Assembly: GCF_039539965.1 (NCBI RefSeq)
Contig: NZ_BAABED010000001.1
Coordinates: 2,542,001-2,606,000, forward strand
Reading direction: 5' to 3'
Origin: Arthrobacter methylotrophus
GTDB taxonomy: Bacteria; Actinomycetota; Actinomycetes; Actinomycetales; Micrococcaceae
DNA: 64,000 nucleotides
Shown: piece after piece, positions 46,231-55,811 of the stretch
How positions within the stretch are numbered: the stretch's first letter is position 1
How the letters are laid out: each line of letters starts with the position of its first letter
Notes under the pieces: generated by a model
What the model was told of the DNA's origin: nothing
What the model saw: only the letters and a program-made list of their open reading frames with translations
Databases searched by the model: none
Made by a program: the position numbers and the translations under genes

Positions 46231-47546
46231 CCACACGGCAGGCAGTGCCAGAAATGATGACGCCACCGGGTCAAGAGTCACGCGCAAAGGCGTGGGGCCT
46301 GACGTCAGTACTGGTTTTGCTGTACACCGTCAACTACAGCGACAAGATCCTGCTCGGACTTGTCGCCCAACCCCTCAAAGACGAATTCGGGCTCACGTCA
46401 GCTCAAATCGGGCTGGCCGCGAGCGTGTTCTTCTTCGCGTTCTCGGCCGGGGGGTTCTTTGCCGGACTCATCAACAAGTGGGCCACTCTTAAATGGTCCC
46501 TGATGGCATTGGCCGTCATTTGGGCGGCCTGCATGGTCCCCATGATCGTCGCAGGCAGCTTCGTGGTTCTCCTGGTCAGCCGATTCCTGCTCGGCCTGAC
46601 AGAAGGCCCATCGGGTGCGCTCATCCATACGGCCGCGTATTCATGGCACCCCATCGAAAAGCGCTCCATGCCCGGGGCGTTCATCGCCTCTTCAAGTTCG
46701 CTGGCAAAGATCGCCGCCGCACCGGCATTGGCCTTCCTCATCGTGCAATTCGGCTGGCATTCGGCCTTCGTTGCCATGCTCGTCGTCGGCCTGGGCTGGT
46801 GCGCGCTGTGGTACTTCACCTGGCGTCCGGGACCCTACGGCGAAGTCCGGATCCCGGGTGTCAAGGGTTCGGCCACTACTCCAGCTCCCGCCGTTCCGTG
46901 GATGTCGATCTTCCGCACGCGGACCTTCCTGGGTGCACTTGCGGCCGTTATCCCCATGTACGCCCTGCTGACCGCTGTCCTCACGTGGTTGCCGTCGTAC
47001 TTCGAAGTCGGACTGGGTTTCACCCGCTTCCAGGCCGGAGCCATGTTCGGGTTCCCCAGCATCGCGGCAATGCTCGCAATGTTCTCCAGCACGTACCTCA
47101 GTGACAAGTTCATGAGCCGGGGCGTGAGCTCGAGGATCATGAGGGGAATCGTCCCGGCAGCAGGACTCCTTGTGTGCGGCGTATCGATGGCGGTGCTGCC
47201 CTACATCGGCACACCGATCGTCGTCGTAGTAGTTGTCTCAATCGGCTACGGAATCGGCTGCATCCTCGCCCCGATCATGAACGCAGCCATTTCCCAGATC
47301 TGTCCCAAGAATCAAGTAGCTGGTTCATTGGGCATGTTCCTTGCCTTGATGGCCCTTGGTGGCATCGTCGCCCCGCCATTGACCGGAATGATCGTGGACC
47401 AGGCAGTTTCACCTGCCGTCGGGTACGCACAATCCTTCCAAATATTCGGCATTGTTTCGATCGTCGGCGCGATTTTGGCCATGATCCTGGTGGATCCCGA
47501 CCGTGACTCGGCGCGAGTGATGGCACAGCTTAAGACTGCTGCCTGA
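46218..47546 (+). CDS. MFS transporter, anion/aromatic acid type
   Basis: A 442-residue major facilitator with about twelve helices, beginning WGLTSVLVLLYTVNYSDKIL. The loop 2-3 motif is degenerate (AGLINKWATLKW), as in the anion:cation symporter and aromatic acid families. It probably imports an organic acid connected with the operon upstream, acting next to or instead of the ABC importer. Confidence 0.85.
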   Translation: MSKVTTRQAVPEMMTPPGQESRAKAWGLTSVLVLLYTVNYSDKILLGLVAQPLKDEFGLTSAQIGLAASVFFFAFSAGGFFAGLINKWATLKWSLMALAVIWAACMVPMIVAGSFVVLLVSRFLLGLTEGPSGALIHTAAYSWHPIEKRSMPGAFIASSSSLAKIAAAPALAFLIVQFGWHSAFVAMLVVGLGWCALWYFTWRPGPYGEVRIPGVKGSATTPAPAVPWMSIFRTRTFLGALAAVIPMYALLTAVLTWLPSYFEVGLGFTRFQAGAMFGFPSIAAMLAMFSSTYLSDKFMSRGVSSRIMRGIVPAAGLLVCGVSMAVLPYIGTPIVVVVVVSIGYGIGCILAPIMNAAISQICPKNQVAGSLGMFLALMALGGIVAPPLTGMIVDQAVSPAVGYAQSFQIFGIVSIVGAILAMILVDPDRDSARVMAQLKTAA

Positions 47547-47559
47547 GGAGAACCCGACC

Positions 47560-48807
47560 GTGACCACCGCTGTTGCAAGATCCGCCACCCCGGGCCTGAT
47601 GCGCCTCGGCGTGGTCCTGACCCTGGCCACGGGAATCGGCCCGCTGCTCACCACGGGTGTGAGTGCCCTGGGTCCTTTGCTGGCACGTGACCTCCACCTG
47701 ACGCGCCTGGAGTTTGGCTCCTTCGCCGTGGTGGCTTGTGTTTCCGCGGCGATCCTGTCCACACCGCTCGGCTGGGCTGCCGACCGGTTGTCACAACGCA
47801 CCGGGATCCTGATGCTCCATGGCTTCGGCCTGTGCGCCATGGTCGCGGCAGCCTTGTCCCAGTCCATGGCCGGCCTGTGGGTCAGTGCTGTCTTCGGCGG
47901 CGCAGCCCTTGGCCTGGCCAATCCGCTGACCAATGGCATGGTGGCGTTGCGGGTGGAGCCGGGCCGCCGCGGCATGTTGGTGGGCGTGAAACAAACGGGC
48001 GTCCAGCTCATCCAGGTGTTCACCAGCCTGGCCTACCCGCTGGCTGCCACGCTGGTGTCCTGGCAAGCAGGGTTCCTGGTGGGCGCCGCGGTCACCCTCC
48101 TGTCGCTCTGGGTGGCCCTGCACTACCTCCACGTCCGTCCCCAATGCACCGCTCCACCACGCGCATCCCGGAACGGGCCGCGCCGCGTCAAGGCGATAGG
48201 ACTCGCGTGGCTCGTGGCCTACGCTTTCCTGTCTGGCGTCCAGTACCAGACCTTGGCCACTTACCTGCCGCTCTTCGCCTTCGAGGGCCTCCACCTGCGG
48301 GCCGAAATCGCAGCCCTGTGCGGTGTGGTGCTGGGGGTGAGCGGCCTGGTGTCACGGTTGGTCTGGGGCCGGCTGACGGAACGGTTCAGGGCCCCCGGGG
48401 TGCCGCTGGCCTTGATTGCGGTCTTCAGCGCTGTGGCCGTAGGGCTGGTAGCCGGTTCATCGCTCTGGGGAACGCAAGTCCTCATGTGGACAGGAACCGC
48501 GCTCTATGGTTTGTCCGGGAACGCCGCCATGGTGATCCTGCTCACGGTGGTTATGCGCCTGGTCCCGGGGTCCCAGGCCGGCGCAGCGACGGGACGGATC
48601 TCCATGGGGTTGTTCGCCGGCTTCGCCGCAGGTCCGGTGCTTTTCGGACTGCTGACCGACCACAGTGGCTACGCCGCGGGTTGGGTAAGCCTGCTCGCGG
48701 CAAGCGTGATGATGATCCTGGCACCGCTTGGCCTGCGCAGGCTGGCTGTTCCCGATCAACCCAAAAAGCAGACTGCCACGGATCTACGGCCGGCTGATAC
48801 CCACTGA
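47560..48807 (+). CDS. MFS transporter
   Basis: A 415-residue major facilitator with about twelve helices. The loop 2-3 motif is visible as GWAADRLSQRTG. It starts at a GTG with GAGGAG upstream, 13 bases after the other MFS gene. Two adjacent different MFS genes suggest import of substrate and export or import of an intermediate. The substrate cannot be read from sequence. Confidence 0.87.
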   Translation: MTTAVARSATPGLMRLGVVLTLATGIGPLLTTGVSALGPLLARDLHLTRLEFGSFAVVACVSAAILSTPLGWAADRLSQRTGILMLHGFGLCAMVAAALSQSMAGLWVSAVFGGAALGLANPLTNGMVALRVEPGRRGMLVGVKQTGVQLIQVFTSLAYPLAATLVSWQAGFLVGAAVTLLSLWVALHYLHVRPQCTAPPRASRNGPRRVKAIGLAWLVAYAFLSGVQYQTLATYLPLFAFEGLHLRAEIAALCGVVLGVSGLVSRLVWGRLTERFRAPGVPLALIAVFSAVAVGLVAGSSLWGTQVLMWTGTALYGLSGNAAMVILLTVVMRLVPGSQAGAATGRISMGLFAGFAAGPVLFGLLTDHSGYAAGWVSLLAASVMMILAPLGLRRLAVPDQPKKQTATDLRPADTH

Positions 48808-48945
48808 GGTACCCGCCGGGCAATCCCGGCCTCGGAACCCCCGAAGCCGGCCCGGGCGCTCTACGGGTTGTGCAAGCATCCTGCTGGCACCCCGATAGCC
48901 AACGAGGGATGGTTCCCGACCGCCACGTTGGCTACGGTCGGGACT

Positions 48946-49599
48946 GTGAGTGTTCTCTATTTGGTCCGGCACGGACAAGCATCATTCGGCACCGAGGACT
49001 ACGACCGGCTGTCAACACGCGGCAAAGACCAGAGTCACGCGCTCGGCACCTACATGATGCGGGCCGGGACAACTCCAACCCGCATCGTCAGCGGCGGTAT
49101 GAAACGCCAGCGCCAGACGGCACAGGGACTCATCGAGGCTGCCGGCTGGGACACGACCCCCGTCGTCGATCCGGGCTGGGACGAATTCAACGCATCCGAG
49201 CTGCTGGACGCTTATCCGGAAGAAGACCCGAGCGCCAAAACCGACTCGCGAGCCTTCCAGCGACTGCTCGAGAAAGCCTCTGCCCGCTGGGCCTCCAACA
49301 ACCACGACGCCGACTATCTGGAGTCGTTCTCCGCGTTCACCCAGCGGATCGACACGGCCCTGGATAGCGCCGTCGAAGGGCTCGGATCGGGTCAGGACGC
49401 AGTGGTCGTCTCAAGCTCAGGCGCCATCGCCTGGGCAGTGGCCCGGCTTGTCAACGGCGGCTTTCCACAATGGCTTGCACTAAACCGGGTCACCGTGAAT
49501 TCAGGTGTCACCAAGATCGTCACGGGTTCATCCGGGAAGACGATGGTGACATTCAACGACCATGGCCACCTTCCGCGCTCCTGGGTCACGTACCGCTAG
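48946..49599 (+). CDS. Histidine phosphatase family protein
   Basis: A 217-residue phosphoglycerate mutase-like phosphatase with LYLVRHGQASFG (phospho-accepting His in RHG), conserved Arg in SGGMKRQRQTA and the second His replaced in VVVSSSGAIAWAVA, where most relatives have SHG or THG. The missing second His could lower activity. The GTG at 48946 directly precedes the conserved first strand, so I prefer it over the upstream ATG-free frame. In the transcript it could be a CoA-ester or sugar phosphate phosphatase. Confidence 0.82.
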   Translation: MSVLYLVRHGQASFGTEDYDRLSTRGKDQSHALGTYMMRAGTTPTRIVSGGMKRQRQTAQGLIEAAGWDTTPVVDPGWDEFNASELLDAYPEEDPSAKTDSRAFQRLLEKASARWASNNHDADYLESFSAFTQRIDTALDSAVEGLGSGQDAVVVSSSGAIAWAVARLVNGGFPQWLALNRVTVNSGVTKIVTGSSGKTMVTFNDHGHLPRSWVTYR

Positions 49600-49652
49600 G
49601 CGGCCCGGGACAGGCACCGACTTCACCCAAGAGTAAGGAAACAGGATTCATC

Positions 49653-50411
49653 ATGACTGAACAACAACGCACGGCACTGGTCACCGGAGCAGGCCGCGGC
49701 ATCGGCGCCGAAATTGCCCGGCGCTTGGCGTCCGACGGATTCAACATCGCAGCGCTCGACCTCGACAAGGCAGGGCTTGAAGCCCTCACCGCCGAGCTGA
49801 CCGCAGCCGGTCACCGGGCCGTCGGCATCGTCGCGGACATCTCGGACGAGACGGCGGTCGAGGCCGCCGTCGCCCGCACGGCAGACGAGCTTGGCCCTCC
49901 TGTCGTGGTGGTCAACAACGCAGGCATCATCCGTGACAACTTGCTCTTCAAGATGACTGTCTCCGACTGGGACCTGGTCATGAACGTGCACCTGCGCGGA
50001 TCCTTCCTCGTCGCCCGCGCCGCCCAGAAGCACATGGTCGAGGCCAAGTGGGGCCGCATCGTCAACCTCTCCAGTACCTCGGCCCTGGGCAACCGTGGCC
50101 AGGCCAACTACTCGGCGGCCAAGGCCGGGCTGCAGGGCTTCACCAAGACCCTTGCCCTGGAACTGGGCCCGTTCGGCGTGACGGCCAACGCGATCGCCCC
50201 CGGCTTCATCGAAACCGAGATGACCGCCTCCACGGCCGAGCGGATGGGCATCACCTTCGAGGACTTCACTGCCAAGGCAGCCGCGGCGATTCCGGTCCGG
50301 CGCACGGGAAAGCCCGCGGACATCGCCAACGCCGTGTCCTTCTTCGCCTCCGAGAACGCAGGGTTCGTTTCCGGCCAGGTGCTGTACGTGGCAGGCGGCC
50401 CGAAGGCATGA
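49653..50411 (+). CDS. SDR family oxidoreductase, FabG-like
   Basis: A 252-residue FabG-like SDR with LVTGAGRGIGAEIA, NNAGIIRDNLLFKM, the catalytic Ser in VNLSSTSALGNRGQ and YSAAK. It likely reduces or oxidises 3-oxo/3-hydroxyacyl-CoA. The ATG at 49653 has AAGGAAACAGG upstream. The stop overlaps the MaoC start (ATGA), a coupled pair typical of CoA-ester metabolism. Confidence 0.92.
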   Translation: MTEQQRTALVTGAGRGIGAEIARRLASDGFNIAALDLDKAGLEALTAELTAAGHRAVGIVADISDETAVEAAVARTADELGPPVVVVNNAGIIRDNLLFKMTVSDWDLVMNVHLRGSFLVARAAQKHMVEAKWGRIVNLSSTSALGNRGQANYSAAKAGLQGFTKTLALELGPFGVTANAIAPGFIETEMTASTAERMGITFEDFTAKAAAAIPVRRTGKPADIANAVSFFASENAGFVSGQVLYVAGGPKA

Positions 50412-50881
50412 GGATCTTCAACGGCATCGACGACTTCGCACAGCGTGTGGGGGAAGAAATCGGCGTCACAGAATGGCGCACCATCACCCAAGAAGACATC
50501 AATGCCTTCGCCAAGGTGACCAACGACTACCAGTGGATCCACGTCGACACCGAGCGTGCCGCCTCGGGCCCGTTTGGCACCACGCTGGTCCACGGCTACC
50601 TGACGCTCTCGCTGGTCTCCGGGTTCATGTTCGACACCTACCGCATCGACGGGCTGTCCATGGGCGTGAATTACGGATCGAACAAGGTCCGTTACCCGGC
50701 CCCGGTCCTGGTCGGCTCGCGCGTGCGTGGCCGGATCAAACTTGTGGCGCTTGACCGCGGGGACACGTGGGCACAGTCGACGGTCCAGGTCACCATCGAA
50801 CAGGAGCTCAACGGGGAGGCGAAAAAGCCAGGCTGTGTCGCCGAGGTCGTCTCCCGGCTCTACGAAGCCCCTGCCGCCTGA
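50408..50881 (+). CDS. MaoC family enoyl-CoA hydratase
   Basis: A 157-residue hotdog-fold hydratase. The hydratase 2 motif is intact: Asp and His in NDYQWIHVDTERA and GPFGTTLVHGYLTLSL. It hydrates a 2-enoyl-CoA to the (R)-3-hydroxyacyl-CoA, matching the FabG-like SDR encoded directly upstream. It gives the region a second, R-specific, beta-oxidation branch. Confidence 0.9.
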   Translation: MRIFNGIDDFAQRVGEEIGVTEWRTITQEDINAFAKVTNDYQWIHVDTERAASGPFGTTLVHGYLTLSLVSGFMFDTYRIDGLSMGVNYGSNKVRYPAPVLVGSRVRGRIKLVALDRGDTWAQSTVQVTIEQELNGEAKKPGCVAEVVSRLYEAPAA

Positions 50882-50948
50882 ACCCGCGGCGCGGTGCGCA
50901 CACCCGGTTGGCCCGCATACGTCAAGGACCCCTCATATCAGGAGCACC

Positions 50949-51369
50949 ATGACCAGAGCAGCTATCGTTGCCACCGCCCGTACCCCCATTGGGAAGGCGC
51001 ACCGCGGGGCCTTCAACAACACTTCGGCTCCCGAGCTGGCCGGGCACGCGATTTCTGCAGCCGGTCACCGCCATCCCGAAGCTCCTGAAGCTCCATGGAC
51101 TGGGCGTTGAGGACATCGGACTGTGGGAGCTAAACGAGGCCTTCGCTTCGCAGGCCGTCTACTGCCGGGGCGTCCTGGGGATCGACCCGGAGAAGCTGAA
51201 TGTCAACGGCGGAGCGATCGCACTGGGTCACCCGTACGGGGTGACGGGTTCGCGGGCCGTGGCCAGCGCCCTGCTTGAGGCACAGCGCCGCGACCAACAA
51301 TTCGTCGTGGTGTCAATGTGTGTCGGCGGTGGCATGGGGGCTGCGGGCCTCTTCGAAGTCGCACGCTAG
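50949..51369 (+). pseudogene. Thiolase with large internal deletion
   Basis: The first 37 codons encode a normal thiolase start (AAIVATARTPIGKAHRGAFN). At about 51057 the frame changes and the sequence jumps to the C-terminal part: LWELNEAFASQAVYCRGVLG, GGAIALGHPYGVTGSRAV and MCVGGGMGAAGLFE. About 240 residues including the nucleophilic Cys are missing. It belonged to the SDR-MaoC operon and is now inactive. Confidence 0.9.
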
Positions 51370-51418
51370 ACAGGACCCGTTAAATGCGGCGCGCCCGCGC
51401 CGGAACATGACTACCGGC

Positions 51419-51449
51419 GGTTCCCCTCCGCATCACGTCGAGGGGAACC
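51419..51449. terminator. Terminator between the thiolase fragment and yeiH
   Basis: Perfect ten-base inverted repeat GGTTCCCCTC / GAGGGGAACC with an 11-base loop, between converging genes. Confidence 0.75.
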
Positions 51450-51459
51450 CCCTGCCTCC

Positions 51460-52527
51460 CTAGATGAATTGCACGCCGACAAAAGCCAACGCCGCGATGA
51501 GACCCCAGGAGAGCATCGCTGCGATGATGGCCCTGCCACTGGTCTGGAGCAGAGACCGGACCTGCACTGACGCCCCAAGCCCGTACAGGGCTGCGGCAAG
51601 CAGCAGGTCCTGGACCGTGCCGGCAACCTCCAGGACAACGGGCGGCAGGATCCCCAGCGTCCGCATAACGATCATCGCCATGAACCCGGCCACGAAGAGC
51701 GGGATCAGCGGCGGGAGCTTGATGCCGGTGTCCTCAGCGCCGTTTGCCGTCCGCCGGTGGCGGCAGCGTTCCACCAGCGCGGCTCCGGTGACCATCGGCG
51801 CAAGCATCAGCACGCGGGTGAGCTTGATGATCAGCGCTCCGGCAAGGGCAGCCGCACCCGCCGTCTGCGCCGTTGCCACGACCTGCCCTACATCGTGGAC
51901 ACTGGCTCCCACCCAGTATCCGAACTGAACACTGTCCAGGCCAAGGGGCCCCTTGAGCGCGGGAAGGGCCCCGATCGCCAGCGTTCCGCACAGGGTCACA
52001 AGGGCGATCGGAACAACGGTGTCGCGGTGGTCCGTTTTGGTGACCCCGCTCATGGCCCCAATGGCGGAGGCGCCGCAGATGGAAAATCCTGTGGCGAGAA
52101 GCAAGGGCTGATCGCCCGGAAGTTTGAGTGCCTTGCCGAGGACCAGCGTTCCCATAAAGGTCAGCAGGACAATGCCAACCACGATCGCCAGCGTCTTCCA
52201 GCCCAGCGCGGCCACATCGATGAGGCTGAGTTTGAGTCCCAGCAGAACGATTCCCAGCCGCATGAACCGCTTGGCGGAAAGTACCAGCCCGGGCTGCAGG
52301 ACTCCTTCTACGGAGGTACTAATCCCGGGCAGATTTGCTGAAAGAATTCCCAGCATTACCGCCGCTGTGAGGAAAGGTATCACCGGGACAGTCGTATGGA
52401 TCAGCCAGGCGACGGCGACGGCGGCCGCTGCCGCCGCCAGCCCGGGCAACTGCTTGTTCCGCAAACTTCGGGGAAGCAACGCAATTTGCCGTACGTCTTT
52501 CTCGGGGGTGGCAACGTCTTGTCTCAT
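51460..52527 (-). CDS. YeiH family putative sulfate/sulfonate exporter
   Basis: A 355-residue membrane protein with about ten helices. Conserved YeiH segments are RLGIVLLGLKLSL, ATGFSICGASAIGAMSGV and GASVHDVGQVVATAQTAG. The family (UPF0324) is proposed to export sulfur-containing anions and is commonly controlled by a divergent LysR regulator, the arrangement seen here with 52826-53731. The ATG at 52527 is preferred over a TTG at 52557. Confidence 0.88.
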   Translation of the reverse strand: MRQDVATPEKDVRQIALLPRSLRNKQLPGLAAAAAAVAVAWLIHTTVPVIPFLTAAVMLGILSANLPGISTSVEGVLQPGLVLSAKRFMRLGIVLLGLKLSLIDVAALGWKTLAIVVGIVLLTFMGTLVLGKALKLPGDQPLLLATGFSICGASAIGAMSGVTKTDHRDTVVPIALVTLCGTLAIGALPALKGPLGLDSVQFGYWVGASVHDVGQVVATAQTAGAAALAGALIIKLTRVLMLAPMVTGAALVERCRHRRTANGAEDTGIKLPPLIPLFVAGFMAMIVMRTLGILPPVVLEVAGTVQDLLLAAALYGLGASVQVRSLLQTSGRAIIAAMLSWGLIAALAFVGVQFI

Positions 52528-52768
52528 GGCTGCCTGCAATCCTCTCGGAGTCGGCAAGCGCCAGGCACCGGCTGGATCTCCTTTTTTCTTGCCGAGGGCT
52601 CGAGCCCCAGCAAGGTTATGCCGGGGAGTCGGCCGACGATTACACCCCGAAGTCCTCCACGGTTTTCACTGTGGCTCGATCCTCGAGCGGTGTTCTTGAA
52701 AGGGCTAAGTCGGGGTCTGCTCATGTCCCAATTCTCGATCGAGGTTTAGTCTGGGGATAGCCGTTTTC

Positions 52769-52788
52769 TTGACATAGGGGTATATCAA
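52769..52788. promoter_or_regulatory. LysR operator and possible -35 box upstream of lysR
   Basis: TTGACATA-GGGG-TATATCAA is an inverted repeat with one mismatch in eight-base arms. It includes TTGACA, a consensus -35, so binding could compete with RNA polymerase. It lies 38 bases before the LysR start in the divergent region with yeiH. Confidence 0.5.
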
Positions 52789-52825
52789 AATCGCATCACA
52801 TGTCGCATTGTTATATGCTTAGCGC

Positions 52826-53731
52826 ATGGCACAGTGGCCGGACCTGACCGTACTGGAACTAGTGGTCGGGGTGGACGATTACGGAAGCCTCAGCGCTGCC
52901 AGCCGACGGGCGGGCCTAGCTCAACCCAATGCGAGCCGGTCGATAAGATTGATGGAGCGCCAGCTGGGCATGACCCTGCTGCAGCGCAGTCCAACAGGTT
53001 CCACCCTCACCCCTCAGGGCACGGTCGTGGCCCATTGGGCGCGAAGAATACTCGCCGAAACACGGGAGATGCTGGAAGCTACCGATTCCCTGCGCGCTGA
53101 GAGGCGCACGGCACTCACGGTAGCTGCCAGCATGACCGTCGCCGAGCACCTCGTGCCCGGTTGGCTTGGCAAATTTGGAAGACTGCACCCCGAAGTGCGA
53201 ATACACCTGCTTGTGCATAATTCCGCGCAGGTTTTCGAGGATGTGACCAGCGGAACCTGCGATATAGGCTTCGTGGAATCTCCAACCATCCCTCGGACCT
53301 TAAACAGCCTCACCGTTGCCCGCGACGAACTCGTCGTTGTAGTTCATCCTAAACACCCGTGGACCCGGCGACGAGACCCGATCTCCATCGCCGAGCTAGC
53401 ATCAACGTCCCTGCTGGTCCGCGAACCGGGGTCAGGCACCCGGATTACGCTCGACCTGGCATTGCTCGAGTACCCGCGCGCAGCTCCCTTGCTTGAACTT
53501 GGCAGCGCGGCCGCTATCCGTACAAGCGTTTTGGCCGGCATGGGTCCTTCGGTGATGAGCACCCTTGCAGTGGCAGACCAAGTAAGGACCGGCGAACTAA
53601 AGATCGTGCCAGTGCAGGATCTTGTCCTGCGTCGGGCGCTGCGTGCGGTGTGGGACGGTCCCCGTCAACTATCAGGTCCAGAAGCAGAGCTCGTGCGGCT
53701 TGTTCGTAGCCCGAGAACATCTCAAGACTAG
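52826..53731 (+). CDS. LysR family transcriptional regulator, divergent to yeiH
   Basis: A 301-residue LysR protein with the helix-turn-helix DDYGSLSAASRRAGLAQPNA and SRSIRLMERQLGMTLLQR, and an effector domain (ALTVAASMTVAEHLVPGWLG). By position it is the likely regulator of the divergent yeiH gene, probably responding to a sulfur compound. The ATG is used; no strong ribosome binding site is visible, so it may be translated with a short leader. Confidence 0.9.
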   Translation: MAQWPDLTVLELVVGVDDYGSLSAASRRAGLAQPNASRSIRLMERQLGMTLLQRSPTGSTLTPQGTVVAHWARRILAETREMLEATDSLRAERRTALTVAASMTVAEHLVPGWLGKFGRLHPEVRIHLLVHNSAQVFEDVTSGTCDIGFVESPTIPRTLNSLTVARDELVVVVHPKHPWTRRRDPISIAELASTSLLVREPGSGTRITLDLALLEYPRAAPLLELGSAAAIRTSVLAGMGPSVMSTLAVADQVRTGELKIVPVQDLVLRRALRAVWDGPRQLSGPEAELVRLVRSPRTSQD

Positions 53732-53989
53732 ACTTCACGACCAACGCCCGGCAGAGGAAGCGAAGGATCTCCATCTCCATACAGAGTCGCCATCATCGCG
53801 GGAGACTGCCAGTGACGCCGGGCGCCGAGACTAGGCGTTCTTCGCCGGCCACATGCTTGCGGATAAGCTCTTCCTCCGACAGGAGCGCGATCCGCAGGTG
53901 GGATCGTCTCTCCCATGGTGTGCACTGGGAGAATCACCCCAAGTCTTGACCGGAGCGAAATTTGGTCTCACGATGCTGAAGGAGCCCTC

Positions 53990-54376
53990 ATGCCGGACAC
54001 CGATTTTTCGGCCGATACCCTGGAGGCCGATACCTCGCGGGGTGTTCTGGTCCATAGCGCAGGAGCGGCCGAGAGTGCCAGGCTCGCGGCAACCCTGCGC
54101 AGTGCGGAAAACGCAGTGGCGGCCCTCCCTCGGGGCGTCCCGGTCGGGGTCGTTGTCCAGGGCCCGGGAGTGGGTCTGCTGGTCTCAGGGTCAACGCTGG
54201 GGAAGACCATCAGCGAAGCAATCGGTCAAGGCATCCGGATCCTTGCGTGCCGGAATAGCCTGCGTTCAGCGGAGCTTACACCGGGGCAGCTCCACGCCGG
54301 TGTCGGATCCGTGCCTGCGGCAATTGCCCATCTGGCGATGCGGCAGTGGGAAGGGTGGGCGTACATCCGCCTGTGA
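53990..54376 (+). CDS. DsrE family protein
   Basis: A 128-residue DsrE/DsrF-like protein: VLVHSAGAAESARLAATLRS, VVVQGPGVGLLVSGS and the Cys in GIRILACRNSLRSAEL, the position of the sulfur-carrying Cys in the family. Members move sulfur between proteins or serve as peroxiredoxin-like partners. GAAGGAG lies just upstream of the ATG at 53990. Together with yeiH it makes a small sulfur-related locus. Confidence 0.8.
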   Translation: MPDTDFSADTLEADTSRGVLVHSAGAAESARLAATLRSAENAVAALPRGVPVGVVVQGPGVGLLVSGSTLGKTISEAIGQGIRILACRNSLRSAELTPGQLHAGVGSVPAAIAHLAMRQWEGWAYIRL

Positions 54377-54595
54377 TACCGGCTTTCACGCCCCCACAAT
54401 TGCGCAGGACTACCGGGGCGAGAACAGCCGGGCACGCGAGTCGGCCGCGATGATGCGCCACGACGTCGAACGCGTTGCTCTGACCGGGAACCTTTACGTG
54501 CTGCGCCGCCACCACGGCAAATGGGCGCCTGTCTGAGGGCAGCGATAGGATTTCCGGGGACAGCTTCCCGAACGGTCCTGAAAGAATCACACCGC

Positions 54596-55714
54596 ATGCC
54601 GCACCTTGACGCCGCCGTCCCGCTCCACACCTTGCCGCAGATGCTCCTGGACGTTGCCGCCGTCGAGCGCAATATCGGCATCAAAGAGGCCTGGACGCGG
54701 GAGCGCGGCATGGTGCTGGCCCCGCACATCAAGACCACCATGACCCGCGAGATTGTCTGCCGGCAGTTGCCCGGCTCCTGGGGCGTGACCGTGGCGACCA
54801 CCGCGCAGGCCGCCCACGCCATCGAGTGGGGTGCCACCCGGATCCTCATCGCGAACGAGGTGCTGTTCCGCGGCCACCTTGAGCAGTTGCGTGCATGGCT
54901 GGCGGCCGCACCGGAACTGGATATCTACTGCCTGGCCGATTCGGCGGCGGGTGTCCGGGCCATGGCCGAAGTGTTCGAGGACTCGCCCCGGCCGCTGAAC
55001 GTCCTGATCGACGTCGGAACCCCCGGCGGCCGCACCGGGATCCGCAGCGGCCCCGAGGCCGGGCCGCTGGCCGCGGAGATTCGTGCCGCCAGCGGGCTGC
55101 TGCTGGCCGGCGTCAGCGCCTACGAGGGAGTGGCACCGAACACCCGGACGGCTGAAAACCTGGCCGGGATCGATTCGCACTGCCGCCTGGCCCGCGACAT
55201 TTTCGATGAACTGCACCCCGCCTTCGAGGTGGAACTGCCGGTCTTCAGCAACGGCGGCTCTGCGTTCCAGGACCGCGCAGCCGCGTTCCTGCCGCACAAC
55301 GCCTCCGTCAACGTGCTCCGTTCAGGCTGCTACGTGGTGCACGACCACGGCACCTACCGGAGCGTCTCACCGGTCCCCGGCCTCACCGCCGCGGCCGTGG
55401 TGCGGGCGCTGGTCATCTCCGCCCCGGAAGCCGGGCGCGTGGTCCTGAACGCGGGCAAGCGCGAATTGGCGTACGACGCCGGCCTGCCGGTGATCGTCTC
55501 CCGGTACCGTAACGGGGCCCTCCTGCCTGTCGGCGCAGACGCCAGGCTGACCCGCCTCTTCGACCACCACGCCATCGTGGACGACGCCGAGGGCCTGCAG
55601 GTCGGCGACATCGTTGACCTGGGCATTTCCCACCCGTGCTCGGTGTTCGACCGCTGGCGCGAGGTAGTGGCAGTCAGCGACGACGCCGTCGAAACCTGGC
55701 GACCGATGTTCTAA
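54596..55714 (+). CDS. Fold-type III PLP enzyme, D-threonine aldolase / D-serine dehydratase-like
   Basis: A 372-residue alanine-racemase-like barrel enzyme. The PLP Lys is in LAPHIKTTMTREI, the phosphate-binding part in VSAYEGVA, and metal ligands in the C-terminal domain in LGISHPCSVFDRW (His and Cys). The arrangement matches D-threonine aldolases and eukaryote-type D-serine dehydratases, which cleave D-beta-hydroxy amino acids. The start at 54596 is chosen by homology. It is the last intact gene inside the 44-kb segment. Confidence 0.85.
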   Translation: MPHLDAAVPLHTLPQMLLDVAAVERNIGIKEAWTRERGMVLAPHIKTTMTREIVCRQLPGSWGVTVATTAQAAHAIEWGATRILIANEVLFRGHLEQLRAWLAAAPELDIYCLADSAAGVRAMAEVFEDSPRPLNVLIDVGTPGGRTGIRSGPEAGPLAAEIRAASGLLLAGVSAYEGVAPNTRTAENLAGIDSHCRLARDIFDELHPAFEVELPVFSNGGSAFQDRAAAFLPHNASVNVLRSGCYVVHDHGTYRSVSPVPGLTAAAVVRALVISAPEAGRVVLNAGKRELAYDAGLPVIVSRYRNGALLPVGADARLTRLFDHHAIVDDAEGLQVGDIVDLGISHPCSVFDRWREVVAVSDDAVETWRPMF

Positions 55715-55811
55715 ACGGTGCCTCAGGCGGCAGAAATCCGGAAGTATGCAACTAGGCGAGGGACGACTGAGCACGTGAGGGCTCCACGCCGCCCGGGTTC
55801 CCTGACCGAGG

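Noticed and set aside
54378..54536. Frame ending RHHGKWAPV after dsrE
   Set aside because: It looks somewhat protein-like and may be a remnant, but no start or family can be given.
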